Below, one piece after another: positions 1-7,713 of a stretch of DNA of 12,945 bases. The DNA comes from Yoonia sp. (GTDB lineage: Bacteria; Pseudomonadota; Alphaproteobacteria; Rhodobacterales; Rhodobacteraceae): contig JAHDGO010000014.1 in the NCBI GenBank assembly GCA_020627605.1, positions 1 to 12,945 on the forward strand, read 5' to 3'. Position numbers and translations under genes: made by a program. Every line of letters begins with the position of its first letter. Position 1 is the first letter of the stretch. Under the pieces are notes generated by a model. It was not told where the DNA came from. It saw only the letters and a list, made by a program, of their open reading frames with translations, and did not search any database.

Positions 1-1
1 C

Positions 2-1054
2 GAACCTGGTCAGACCCACTACCATCCAAGTTTTGATGGCTTTCTCAAAAAGCTCTGGAAAAAGGCGAAAAAGGTCGCCAAGAAGGTCGGCAAGGCGGCT
101 GTCACGTTGGGCCTCGGCCCGGTCCTGAAAAAGCACGCGCTGTCGATCATTCCGCTGATCCTTCTGGTCTATATGATTTTGGGTGGCTGGACGCCCGACT
201 ATGCCGCCGTTTACGGGATCGTTGCCTGTATTGTGGTCGGTTTCATCAACCCCAGTGATCGGCTGACGATACCGGACTTGTGGCACGCATTGGCCGCTGG
301 CGCGAAAAGCACCCTTGCCGTCGGTGCGGCGGCTGCGACGGTTGGCATCGTCGTTGGCGTGGTTACCCTGACGGGGATCGGTTTCAGCCTTGGCAACACC
401 GTCATTCTGTTGGGCCGTGACATGGGCGAGTTTGTCAGCACGCTTTGGCCGTTTTCGTATTTTCTGGTTGATCAGTGGGCACTGTTCTTTTCGCTGATCC
501 TGATCGCGGTCGCCTGTATCCTGATGGGGGCAGGCATTCCAACAACGGCGACATATATCATCCTTGTGGCCGTGGCCGCACCGATCCTGCAAAGTCAGGG
601 GGTAGAGCCGCTCGTCGCGCATTTCTTTGTGTTCTACTATGGCGTTCTGGCAGATATCACGCCGCCGGTGGCGTTGGCGGCCTATGCGGCGTCAGGCATT
701 GCGGGGTCAAATCCGTTCAGGACGGGCAACACTGCATTCCGGTTGGGGATCGCCAAAGCGCTTGTGCCATTTGTATTTATCTACTCGCCAGCGCTTTTGC
801 TTGTGACGCAGGACTTCACATGGTCGGCTTTCGTGGTGACGTTGACGGGGGCCATGCTGGGTATTGCCGGCCTGGGCGTGGCCTTTTCCGGCTATCTGCT
901 GGCCCCGATGACGCGGTTGGAAAAGTGGTGGGTCGGGCTTGCATCGCTGTTGTTTATTGCGCCGGGGTTGATGACCATGGCGGTGGGCATACTACTGATC
1001 GCCCCGGTCCTTGTGCTGCAGATTTCCAAGTCACGGGCAAGCACGCCAGCCTGA
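2..1054 (+). CDS. TRAP transporter fused permease, TAXI type (3' part, start outside window)
   Basis: The reading frame is open from the window edge, so the N-terminal part (the small DctQ-like portion and early DctM helices) lies upstream. What remains is the C-terminal part of the large permease subunit, which moves organic acids across the inner membrane with a sodium or proton gradient and a periplasmic TAXI binding protein. The family is recognised from the late DctM block: AGIPTTATYI, then HFFVFYYGVLADITPPVALAAY and the SNPFRTGNTAFRLG stretch, followed by several hydrophobic helices and a short polar tail (SKSRASTPA). A lysine-rich segment (KKLWKKAKKVAKKVGK) near positions 47-97 is probably a cytoplasmic linker between the two halves. 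The TTG at 107 is internal and is not the start. The substrate cannot be read from sequence. No GntR-like palindrome is near it, so it is probably outside the sugar regulon downstream. Confidence 0.9.
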   Translation, partial: EPGQTHYHPSFDGFLKKLWKKAKKVAKKVGKAAVTLGLGPVLKKHALSIIPLILLVYMILGGWTPDYAAVYGIVACIVVGFINPSDRLTIPDLWHALAAGAKSTLAVGAAAATVGIVVGVVTLTGIGFSLGNTVILLGRDMGEFVSTLWPFSYFLVDQWALFFSLILIAVACILMGAGIPTTATYIILVAVAAPILQSQGVEPLVAHFFVFYYGVLADITPPVALAAYAASGIAGSNPFRTGNTAFRLGIAKALVPFVFIYSPALLLVTQDFTWSAFVVTLTGAMLGIAGLGVAFSGYLLAPMTRLEKWWVGLASLLFIAPGLMTMAVGILLIAPVLVLQISKSRASTPA

Positions 1055-1082
1055 CCTCATTGCGATGACTGTTTGGGTTTGA

Positions 1083-1108
1083 CCTCGCCGCGCGTTTGCG
1101 CGGCGGGG
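1083..1108 (+). terminator. GC-rich hairpin after the TRAP permease
   Basis: An 8-bp perfect stem (CGCCGCGC / GCGCGGCG) with a GTTT loop starts about 30 nt after the TRAP stop codon. A G:U pair and two further C:G pairs can extend it. No T-run follows on either strand, so it is a weak or U-tract-less terminator, or simply a 3'-end stabilising hairpin. The remaining bases up to 1268 hold no gene that I can support. They include a short palindrome TTGGCGCCAA at 1149-1158 and presumably the promoter of the peptidase gene, which I could not place with confidence. Confidence 0.45.
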
Positions 1109-1268
1109 GAAACAATGTAGTCATTTCTGAAAAACTGTTTCGCAGATTTTGGCGCCAATGCCCTTGCAGGCCTAAAATTGGACGCGCGTGCAGTTTTTTC
1201 ATGGCATTCATCTACCATTAATGTTTGATTGCCTTGGCGTGCCCTGTGGTGGGTGCGGACTTGAAGAT

Positions 1269-1272
1269 GAGG
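1269..1272 (+). promoter_or_regulatory. Shine-Dalgarno that sets the peptidase start
   Basis: GAGG lies 6 nt before the ATG at 1279. The upstream in-frame alternatives (TTG at 1225, ATG at 1267) have no comparable site, so 1279 is preferred. Confidence 0.6.
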
Positions 1273-1278
1273 CCAGTA

Positions 1279-3705
1279 ATGAGTTCCACGACGATCACCG
1301 GGCAATCGACCGCCCCAACCAGCAACGATACCTCATCCGACGATCCAACCGTATCACCAAGCTTTATCGGCCCGCACGTCAGCAGTTGCGGTTGCCCCGG
1401 ATGCCACGTTGCTGCCGATGATGGCACCGGATCTTTTGATCGTGGCACGGTTTTTGCGGCAGAACCAGATGGCGTCATCGACTTCGGGGTGACGCCCGGC
1501 ACAGGCGTGGGCCTGTCAGGCAACCCGCTGATTGATGGATTGCTCGGCGGTGGACGCTGGATCGATCCAGAGGTGACCTACAGCTTTCTCGACGATGAAT
1601 CGGACATTTCCTACGAAAACACCGAGTACGCCCAAAGCTTTTACGAAACCTACTTTCGCGGATTTAGAGCCGTCTCGGACGAGTCAGCGGCCGCTTTGCG
1701 GCTGGCACTTGACGAATATGCGAATGTATCCGGGCTCAGCTTTGTAGAGCTTGATGGGCCAGAAGGTGCGTTGGACGAAGATCAGGAAGCCACCATGCGG
1801 TTTTCGCAATGGGACGCTAGCCGCTTTAACGGGTTTGGTGGTTTTCCCGTATGGAATACCGAAGACGCGGGCCAGGTCCGCCTGTCCAATGATTTCCAGA
1901 ATTTTGACATGGGGTCCTATGGGTTCTTTCTGGCGTTGCACGAAATCGGGCACTCGCTGGGGTTTTTGCACACGTTCCACGGCACGCGGATTCCCGATGA
2001 ATATGACACGATCGAATACAGCGTGATGACCTATGATTTCCGGCCAGAGGAAGACGCCGGTTTCATGCAGTCGCTGATGCAGGTCGATATCGCCGCGATC
2101 CAGTACATTTATGGTGCCAACTTCGACTACAACGCCGATGATACCGAATACACGTTCGATATCCGCACCGGCGAAATGTCCATCAATGGGGTCGGGCAAG
2201 GCACGCCTGCTGACAATGTGATCATGCGGACCGTCTGGGATGGCGGCGGCGTCGATCACTACAACTTTGGCAATTACCAGACCGATATGATGATCGACCT
2301 CAATGCCGGTGGCTCTGTCGAAGTCAGCGTCAACGACAATTTCCAGTCGGTGCGGATCGGCGATCAGGACTTTGAGTGGGAGTATGTCGATCAGGTCTAC
2401 AATGCGTTCCTGTACGAAGACGACCTGCGCTCTTTGATTGAAAACGCGACGGGTGGCAGCGGGTCAGACACGTTGATCGGCAATCAGGTCGACAACGTTC
2501 TGAACGGCGGGGCCGGCAATGACGTTCTGCGCGGCGGGCTTGGCAACGACACGCTGGTCGGCGGTGCGGGCAATGACAGGCTTTATGGCGCTGCAGGCGC
2601 AGATATGGCGGCTTTTGCCTATGGTGTTGGCGAATATGTCGTGACGGTCGCCGCGGATGGGCTGGCGATTTTGGGCGAAGGCTTTGACCGCGTTGCCGAT
2701 GGCGTGGAATCCTTCTTGTTTGGAACAGAGACACTGTCGCGGCAGGACCTGCGCGATCTGGCGATCGCCGAAGGCAACGTCCTGAGCGAAAGCGATGAGG
2801 GCAATTGGCGGTTCAACGTGCGCATCGACGAAGGGCAAGCCGCATCAGGCGATATCAGTTCCGGGACGGTCATCGCCATCAATGGGCGGACCTTCGCGGT
2901 GGGCGAACAGATGACGCTCGACTCTGGTGCTCTGCTGACCCTGAACGCTGACGGTACTTACGCCTATGACCAGAACGGGGCGCATGATGATCTTGAATTT
3001 GGCCAAATGGCTGTGGATTCGGTCGTTTACTCATTTATTTCGACACGGGGCGATGTGCGCACCTCTGAGCTGGCCATCAATGTGCGCGGTGTGGGCGACG
3101 GGCCCGTCGCCAACGACGATGTCCTGACGTTCAACCCTGCATGGGTGGCGCAATCGACCAATCTGCTCAGCAATGATTTGGGCGAGGGGCTCAGCGTGCG
3201 CACTTATGACGGCATATATCAGGGTGTCTATTTCTCGATCCGCAGTGATGGCACGATGTACACCAGCGACCGGGGGGCGTTCAGCAATATGGCTCCGGGT
3301 GAGACACGCACCGTCACACGCGACTACGAGATCGTGGATGCCGCAGGCAACACCGACACCGCACAATTCACGTTGACCTTCACGGAAGAGGCGCCCGCGA
3401 CCGGACCAACCGCCAACGACGATGCCTTTGTGTTCAACCCGGCCTGGGTCCCGCAGGCGGGCAATCTGCTGGCGAACGATGTCGGCGATGGGCTGTCGGT
3501 CAGAAAGTTCGATGGCACGCATGATGGCGTCTATTTCTCGATCCGCAGTGATGGCACGGTCTACACCAGCGACAGGGGCGCGTTCAGCAATATGGCCCCG
3601 GGTGAAACGCGCACCGTCGTGCGCGAATACGAGATCATCGACGCGCTGGGCAACACCGACACCGCCCGGCTGGAGCTGACCTTCACCGAAGAGCTGTTTG
3701 CCTGA
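1279..3705 (+). CDS. Secreted serralysin-like M10 metallopeptidase with RTX block and tandem C-terminal repeats
   Basis: This 808-residue protein is probably a calcium-stabilised zinc endopeptidase exported by a type I secretion system. The zinc site is HEIGHSLGFLH at residues 221-231 (ligands H221, H225, H231; general base E222). It is followed by the Met-turn SVMTY around M250. A short RTX nonapeptide block (GGAGND / GGLGND type) lies at about 395-434. Further on come a VCBS-like region (about 525-609) and two cadherin-like repeats at 610-710 and 711-808. There is no Sec signal peptide. The extreme C-terminus (EELFA) has the acidic-then-hydrophobic ending common in type I substrates. All three cysteines sit in one N-terminal motif (C37, C39, C42, followed by H43). 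No ABC exporter, membrane fusion or outer membrane partner gene is in the window, so the exporter must be elsewhere. Its natural target is unknown; nutrient scavenging is only a guess. Confidence 0.9.
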   Translation: MSSTTITGQSTAPTSNDTSSDDPTVSPSFIGPHVSSCGCPGCHVAADDGTGSFDRGTVFAAEPDGVIDFGVTPGTGVGLSGNPLIDGLLGGGRWIDPEVTYSFLDDESDISYENTEYAQSFYETYFRGFRAVSDESAAALRLALDEYANVSGLSFVELDGPEGALDEDQEATMRFSQWDASRFNGFGGFPVWNTEDAGQVRLSNDFQNFDMGSYGFFLALHEIGHSLGFLHTFHGTRIPDEYDTIEYSVMTYDFRPEEDAGFMQSLMQVDIAAIQYIYGANFDYNADDTEYTFDIRTGEMSINGVGQGTPADNVIMRTVWDGGGVDHYNFGNYQTDMMIDLNAGGSVEVSVNDNFQSVRIGDQDFEWEYVDQVYNAFLYEDDLRSLIENATGGSGSDTLIGNQVDNVLNGGAGNDVLRGGLGNDTLVGGAGNDRLYGAAGADMAAFAYGVGEYVVTVAADGLAILGEGFDRVADGVESFLFGTETLSRQDLRDLAIAEGNVLSESDEGNWRFNVRIDEGQAASGDISSGTVIAINGRTFAVGEQMTLDSGALLTLNADGTYAYDQNGAHDDLEFGQMAVDSVVYSFISTRGDVRTSELAINVRGVGDGPVANDDVLTFNPAWVAQSTNLLSNDLGEGLSVRTYDGIYQGVYFSIRSDGTMYTSDRGAFSNMAPGETRTVTRDYEIVDAAGNTDTAQFTLTFTEEAPATGPTANDDAFVFNPAWVPQAGNLLANDVGDGLSVRKFDGTHDGVYFSIRSDGTVYTSDRGAFSNMAPGETRTVVREYEIIDALGNTDTARLELTFTEELFA
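3106..3705 (+). repeat. Tandem ~303-bp repeat encoding two cadherin-like domains
   Basis: Unit 1 spans 3106-3408 and unit 2 spans 3409-3705, in register and inside the peptidase gene. By eye about three quarters of residues are identical. Two blocks are unchanged in protein: GVYFSIRSDGT and YTSDRGAFSNMAPGETRTV. The DNA is also nearly identical across these blocks (for example TTCTCGATCCGCAGTGATGG in both), indicating recent duplication or gene conversion between copies. Confidence 0.9.
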
Positions 3706-3724
3706 AGCGCAGCGCAGGTTTTTT
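3701..3724 (+). terminator. Possible weak terminator at the end of the peptidase gene
   Basis: CCTG at 3701-3704 can pair with CAGG at 3715-3718 across a partly paired interior (CG/CG), and six T residues follow at once. It overlaps the stop codon. The stem is short, so the terminator call rests mostly on the T-run. Confidence 0.35.
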
Positions 3725-4019
3725 GACAGGTGATGCGGGTTCAAGCCGTTGGAACTTTTCGATTGGCGCTGGTCCTCTGTCGGATCGCGGGACCTCATCA
3801 CCACGGGGGTAGCCAGCATCCCGCCGCCACGCCGCAACCTGTGCGACAATCAAAGAATTTGGTTGGATTTTGGGTGGTCGGCCAGGGGTGCAGCCCTGAA
3901 CCGACCGGCTGTTCCACACACTTGCAAAGGGAGGAACCGCACCCCTTTCTATCTTGCCACCAGCCAATCACAAGTGTTGGCAACAGCAATGGTTGCAAGC
4001 CTGTGGTACCTGGGCCAGA
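3725..4019 (+). other. Gene-free stretch with hairpins upstream of the repressor
   Basis: I see no supportable gene here; small frames crossing it have no family resemblance. It holds a two-part hairpin at 3876-3906: outer stem GGTCGG/CCGACC (6 bp) and inner stem CAGGG/CCCTG (5 bp), separated by a small internal loop. Just downstream are two competing pairings, GTTCC 3911-3915 with GGAAC 3933-3937 and AAAGGG 3926-3931 with CCCTTT 3943-3948. Between them lies an AAAGGGAGG sequence that looks like a ribosome binding site but has no start codon at a usable distance. It may be a leader, a remnant of a lost gene, or chance. Confidence 0.5.
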
Positions 4020-4035
4020 CTGTGACCGATAACAC
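4020..4035 (+). promoter_or_regulatory. GntR-like operator before the repressor gene (probable autoregulation)
   Basis: CTGTGACCGATAACAC is an imperfect palindrome of the same design as the sites before the ABC operon and gnd. It ends 4 nt before the GGAG ribosome binding site of the repressor, so a bound repressor would sit over its own promoter or leader. It is the weakest of the four sites. Confidence 0.6.
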
Positions 4036-4049
4036 AGCCGGAGCCATCT

Positions 4050-5108
4050 GTGGACGAAGAAAACAAGTCCGTCACAACAGTGACCATGCGCGATGTCGCA
4101 AAGGCGGCAGGGGTCTCCCGCATGACGGTGTCCCGTGCCCTCAAGAAAGACAGCCCGGTTTCCAAAGATACGCGTGAGAAGATTTTGCGCGTGGTGCGCG
4201 AGATGAATTACGTGCCTGATCAGATGGCCGGAAGCCTGACGACGAAGAAGTCGGGGTTTGTTGCGGTACTGGTTCCGTCGCTGAACAACCTGCACTTTGC
4301 CGAAACCATTCAGGCACTGACGGAAGAACTGGAAACCTGTGATCTTCAGATTCTGCTCGGCCATACCGACTATTCCCCCGACCGAGAGGAAGAACTGGTA
4401 GAGGCGATGCTGCGGCGCAGGCCAGAGGCTATCGTGCTGTCATACGACGGCCATACAGAACGGACGCGTGACCTCTTGAAGGGTGTGAACGTGCCGGTGA
4501 TCGAGTTGTGGGAGCGTCCGACCGCGCCCATCGGTCACACGATTGGCTTTTCAAACCGGGCCGCCGCCGCAGAGATGACGCGCGCACTGATTGCAGATGG
4601 TTACAGCAACATTGCCTTTCTGGGTGAGGAGGCTGACGACTGGACACGTGGTGCACAACGACGCGCAGGGTTTCGGGACGCCATGTTGGCGGCCGGCCTC
4701 TCTGACCACCGGCTTTTGCAGACCGGCAAGCCGCCAATGTCAATCGAAGACGGTGCCGCCGCCGTGCCACTGCTTCTGGACCGGTTCCCTGACACGGATG
4801 CAATCTTTTGCGTGTCTGACGCCCCGGCCTTTGGTGTCCTTGCTGCGCTCAAGATGGCGGGGTTGTCGGTCCCAGACGACATAGGGGTTGCGGGTTTCGG
4901 AAACTTTGAGGTTTCGCGGTTCGCGACGCCGACCATTTCAACCGTGATCGTGGATCCAAGGCGCATTGGTGCTGAAGCAGGGCGACTGATCAGTGGCCTG
5001 CGTGCGGCCACTTTGCCAACCGATGTCATGCAGCGCGTCGATGTGACCCCGGTTGCCGAACTGCGGCAAAGTACAAAGCAAATGGACAAGCCAAAAAACC
5101 CGCACTGA
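4050..5108 (+). CDS. LacI-type transcriptional repressor, gluconate repressor (GntR)-like
   Basis: This 352-residue protein has the standard LacI layout. The DNA-binding helix-turn-helix is at residues 13-33 (MRDVAKAAGVSRMTVSRAL), the hinge helix at about 56-68, and a periplasmic-binding-protein-like effector domain follows from about 70 to the end. The start is the GTG at 4050, with GGAG at 4040-4043, 6 nt upstream. Within the effector domain, stretches such as LVPSLNN, PVIELWE, IGFSNRAAAAEMTRALI and IAFLGE resemble E. coli GntR as I remember it. The recognition helix (RMTVSR) resembles GntR's KMTVSR. The operators found nearby also match the GntR type. The inducer is therefore inferred to be gluconate or a related aldonate, not proven. 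It is transcribed toward the ABC operon, with 75 nt between them, and may control it, itself and the gnd divergent promoter. Confidence 0.88.
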   Translation: MDEENKSVTTVTMRDVAKAAGVSRMTVSRALKKDSPVSKDTREKILRVVREMNYVPDQMAGSLTTKKSGFVAVLVPSLNNLHFAETIQALTEELETCDLQILLGHTDYSPDREEELVEAMLRRRPEAIVLSYDGHTERTRDLLKGVNVPVIELWERPTAPIGHTIGFSNRAAAAEMTRALIADGYSNIAFLGEEADDWTRGAQRRAGFRDAMLAAGLSDHRLLQTGKPPMSIEDGAAAVPLLLDRFPDTDAIFCVSDAPAFGVLAALKMAGLSVPDDIGVAGFGNFEVSRFATPTISTVIVDPRRIGAEAGRLISGLRAATLPTDVMQRVDVTPVAELRQSTKQMDKPKNPH

Positions 5109-5124
5109 ACCCAAATTAGGGCTT

Positions 5125-5164
5125 GTGTTACCGGTCACACACGTGTCAATGTGACCGGTAACAA
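5125..5164 (+). promoter_or_regulatory. Twin GntR-like operators before the ABC operon
   Basis: Two sites, GTGTTACCGGTCACAC (5125-5140) and ATGTGACCGGTAACAA (5149-5164), have centres 24 bp apart. Each is a near-palindrome around ACCGGT. Together they form a perfect 14-bp inverted repeat (5126-5139 with 5150-5163) around a 10-nt spacer. The second site ends 3 nt before the ribosome binding site of the ATPase gene. A repressor bound here would block initiation. The inverted repeat could also fold in the mRNA leader if transcription starts upstream of it. Confidence 0.8.
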
Positions 5165-5167
5165 ATT

Positions 5168-5173
5168 GGAGGG
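5168..5173 (+). promoter_or_regulatory. Shine-Dalgarno that sets the ABC ATPase start
   Basis: GGAGGG lies 10 nt before the ATG at 5184. The in-frame GTG at 5151 falls inside the operator and is upstream of this site, so it is not the start. Confidence 0.6.
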
Positions 5174-5183
5174 CACCGACGGA

Positions 5184-6272
5184 ATGCCGGCGATACATCT
5201 AGAAAAGCTCGTGAAACGCTACGGCAACGTCGAAGTGCTGCACGGTGTCGAACTCGAAATGGCCGACAACGAATTCACCGTGCTGGTTGGTCCGTCGGGC
5301 TGCGGGAAATCCACGACGCTGCGGATGATCGCCGGTCTGGAAGAGGTGTCAGACGGCGAAATCTGGGTGGATGGAAGACCTGTCAGCAAGCTGGAGCCGA
5401 AAGAACGCGATCTTGCGATGGTGTTTCAGGACTACGCGCTTTACCCGCATATGAACGTCGCACAGAATATTTCGTTTGCCTTGCGATTGGCCCGCCGCCC
5501 CAAGGCAGAGATTGACAAGAAGGTCCGTGATGTCGCCGAGATGGTCGGCTTGACCGACTTTCTTGCGCGCAAACCGGCCGCATTATCCGGCGGCCAACGG
5601 CAGCGTGTGGCTATGGCGCGCGCGCTGGCCAAGGACTCGGGTATTTTTCTGTTTGATGAGCCGCTGTCGAACCTTGATGCAAAGCTGCGCGGCCAGATGC
5701 GCGCCGAACTGGCATTGATGAGCCAGCGCGTCGAGAAGAACATGATCTACGTCACGCACGACCAGATCGAGGCGATGACGCTGGCCGATCGGATTGTGGT
5801 GATGCACGGCGGCTATATTCAGCAACAGGGCACGCCGGAGGAGCTGTTCAAGCGTCCGGTGAACAAGTTTGTCGCAGGCTTTCTGGGCATGCCGCCAATG
5901 AATTTCCTTGATGGGGAACTCGTCGAACGCGATGGCGATGTCTTTGCCAAAGGTGCGGGCTACGATTTGCGTTTGTCCGATGACAAGGCAGCTGCTGCCC
6001 GCGCCCACAACAGCCGGGACATTGTGCTTGGCGTGCGGCCGTCAGACCTGCGCTATGACGCTGGGGCGGCGGCTGACCGGGCCCTGCGTCTGGAAGTGAA
6101 AATATCAGAATATGTTGGTGCGCAATCGGTGCTGCTGTGCAGAAGCGGCCCCGATCAGGTGACGGTGGAGGTGGCATCAGACACCCCCTTGGCACTTGGT
6201 GAAACGCTGACATTCGCGGTGGACCCCAACAGGGTGCATCTTTTTGATCGCAAAACGGAAGTCGCGATCTGA
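5184..6272 (+). CDS. Sugar ABC transporter ATP-binding protein (MalK/UgpC type)
   Basis: This 362-residue protein is the cytoplasmic motor of a carbohydrate importer. It hydrolyses ATP as a dimer bound to the two permeases encoded downstream. Motifs appear in order: Walker A GPSGCGKST at residues 36-44, a Q-loop in MVFQDYALYPH, the signature LSGGQ at 134-138, Walker B LFDEP with D158 and E159, and the switch histidine H192 in VTHDQ. The last ~120 residues form the TOBE/MalK-like regulatory region typical of CUT1-family ATPases (GVRPSDLRY is visible). The length is normal for the family. It is the first gene of the operon, directly behind the twin operators. The binding protein gene follows after 24 nt. 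Substrate specificity cannot be taken from this subunit. Confidence 0.94.
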   Translation: MPAIHLEKLVKRYGNVEVLHGVELEMADNEFTVLVGPSGCGKSTTLRMIAGLEEVSDGEIWVDGRPVSKLEPKERDLAMVFQDYALYPHMNVAQNISFALRLARRPKAEIDKKVRDVAEMVGLTDFLARKPAALSGGQRQRVAMARALAKDSGIFLFDEPLSNLDAKLRGQMRAELALMSQRVEKNMIYVTHDQIEAMTLADRIVVMHGGYIQQQGTPEELFKRPVNKFVAGFLGMPPMNFLDGELVERDGDVFAKGAGYDLRLSDDKAAAARAHNSRDIVLGVRPSDLRYDAGAAADRALRLEVKISEYVGAQSVLLCRSGPDQVTVEVASDTPLALGETLTFAVDPNRVHLFDRKTEVAI

Positions 6273-6296
6273 CAAAAACAGCAAAGGGAGGAAACC

Positions 6297-7613
6297 ATGC
6301 TTAAAAGATTTCAAGCTGCAACCGTGGCGACTTTGATGGCGGGAACGGCGCTCGCCAATCCATATGCCGACTATGAGGGCACGACACTGATCGTGAACTT
6401 CCCGGCACATCCGCATTACGATGCGGTCATGCAAATTCTGCCGGAATTCACGGCGCAAACCGGTATCGAGGTCGAGGTGGATCAGCTGCCTTACCTGAAA
6501 ATGCGCGAGCGGCAGACGCTGGAACTTGCGCAGGATGAAGGCGAATATGATCTGATCGCATATGTCGTCTTTTCCAAGGCGGATTACGTTTACGCCGACC
6601 AGCTGGAAAACCTCGCCAAATACTTCATGAACCCGCGTCTTGCCGACCCGAACTACGACGCCGATGACCTGATTGATGGCTACGTCTACAACATCGGCTT
6701 TGCCGGGGGTGAGCGTGGCTATCTTGAGGGTGCAACGGGGTCATTGTTCGGTATTCCATACGGGTCGGAAACCTCTGTTCTGGGCTATCGGACGGATATC
6801 TTTGAAAAGCACGGGTTGGACGTACCAGAAACCTACGAGGAGATGCTGGAACTCGCTTGCCGCATTCCCCAGCTTGAGCCCGGCATGGGTGGTCTGGCAT
6901 CGCGTGCGGCCTCTGGTCACCATGCGGCGCATGCATTCCTGCTTCACCTGAACCCACTGGGCGGCGGCATCTTTGATGACAATTGGGAACCCATCGTCAA
7001 CAATGCAGCAGGCGTACAGGCCGCTGAGGCGCTGAAGCAGATCATTGATTGTGGGCCAGAGGGCGCTGTGAACTTCGGCTTTGGCGAGGCGCTGGGCAGC
7101 TTCCTGAATGGTGACACCGCGATGTATCTTGATACCACCGTTGTATCGGGTCAGGTGAACGACCCTGACAAGTCACAGGTTGTCGGCAATGTTGGATGGG
7201 CCCTGCACCCGATGGGCGTAGAGCGTGCAAGCCAAACCGGCGGTTTCGGCATCGGCATCCCGGCGAACGCCGAAAACAAGGAAGCCGCGTTCCTGCTGAT
7301 GCAATGGCTTACCTCGCGCGAAGGCGACAAGCTGGTGGCACTGGCTGGCGGCAACCCGTCTCGCTTCTCCACCCATGCTGATCCCGATGTCAACGCGGCC
7401 TTCCCGCATATGGCGACTTTCGGGGAGGCCCTGCAATATGCCGATCCTGACTGGCGTCCGATCATCCCAGTCTGGGGCAAGATCAACGCTGACCTCGGCA
7501 CGACATTGTCCAAGGTCCTGACCGAGGACCTCGATATCCAGGAAGCCCTTGACGGCGTCGCCGAACGCAGCCGCGCTGTCATGGACGAGGCCGGCTACTA
7601 CACCTGGCAGTAA
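6297..7613 (+). CDS. Periplasmic sugar-binding protein of the ABC importer (family 1)
   Basis: This 438-residue extracellular solute-binding protein captures the substrate in the periplasm and delivers it to the two permeases. The N-terminus is a Sec signal peptide (MLKRFQAATVATLMAGTALA), with likely cleavage after residue 20 before NPYAD. There is no lipobox cysteine, so the mature protein should be soluble. A strong ribosome binding site (GGGAGG) lies 5 nt before the ATG. Family 1 features include the early strand TLIVNFPAHPHY, the QTGIEVEVDQLPYLKMRE segment, GSLFGIPYGSETSVLGYRTDIFEKHGLDVPETYEEM, and the late FLNGDTAMYLDTT and FGIGIPANAENKEAAFLLMQWL. The length is typical. Position in the operon with a lactonase suggests a sugar, sugar acid or polyol ligand, but this is inference. 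Confidence 0.93.
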   Translation: MLKRFQAATVATLMAGTALANPYADYEGTTLIVNFPAHPHYDAVMQILPEFTAQTGIEVEVDQLPYLKMRERQTLELAQDEGEYDLIAYVVFSKADYVYADQLENLAKYFMNPRLADPNYDADDLIDGYVYNIGFAGGERGYLEGATGSLFGIPYGSETSVLGYRTDIFEKHGLDVPETYEEMLELACRIPQLEPGMGGLASRAASGHHAAHAFLLHLNPLGGGIFDDNWEPIVNNAAGVQAAEALKQIIDCGPEGAVNFGFGEALGSFLNGDTAMYLDTTVVSGQVNDPDKSQVVGNVGWALHPMGVERASQTGGFGIGIPANAENKEAAFLLMQWLTSREGDKLVALAGGNPSRFSTHADPDVNAAFPHMATFGEALQYADPDWRPIIPVWGKINADLGTTLSKVLTEDLDIQEALDGVAERSRAVMDEAGYYTWQ

Positions 7614-7655
7614 CCCTCCCCGGCGCTGCGTCTCTTTGAAAGGGCGCGGCGTCTC

Positions 7656-7679
7656 GGCCCATCGCCCCGGCGGTGGGTC
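7656..7679 (+). terminator. Intercistronic stem-loop between binding protein and permease genes
   Basis: CCCATCGC (7658-7665) pairs with GCGGTGGG (7670-7677) with one G:U pair and loop CCCG. A G:C and a G:U pair can extend the base. There is no T-run, so it is not a full terminator. Such hairpins after binding-protein genes, as in the malE-malF gap, commonly protect the upstream mRNA or reduce read-through, so that the binding protein is made in excess. Confidence 0.5.
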
Positions 7680-7713
7680 ACCTTACCAAGTCTAATTTTC
7701 CGGAGCCCCGCAG

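Noticed and set aside
2..1054. TRAP permease as part of the sugar-acid regulon
   Set aside because: It has a different transporter class, no GntR-like palindrome nearby, and is separated by a hairpin and an unrelated peptidase gene.
1225..1278. Upstream TTG or ATG extension of the peptidase
   Set aside because: The extension has no ribosome binding site, whereas the ATG at 1279 has GAGG 6 nt upstream.
3876..3937. Possible tRNA-like or other known structured RNA
   Set aside because: No acceptor stem, TPsiC-like GTTCGA or anticodon arm could be arranged on either strand.
3730..4177. Two overlapping + strand frames of about 100 and 142 codons between the peptidase and repressor genes
   Set aside because: No ribosome binding site, no family resemblance, and the longer one runs into the repressor gene in another frame.
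5110..5150. Sigma-70 type -35/-10 boxes for the ABC operon
   Set aside because: Several weak hexamer matches exist, but none has both boxes at a proper spacing, so no promoter is called.
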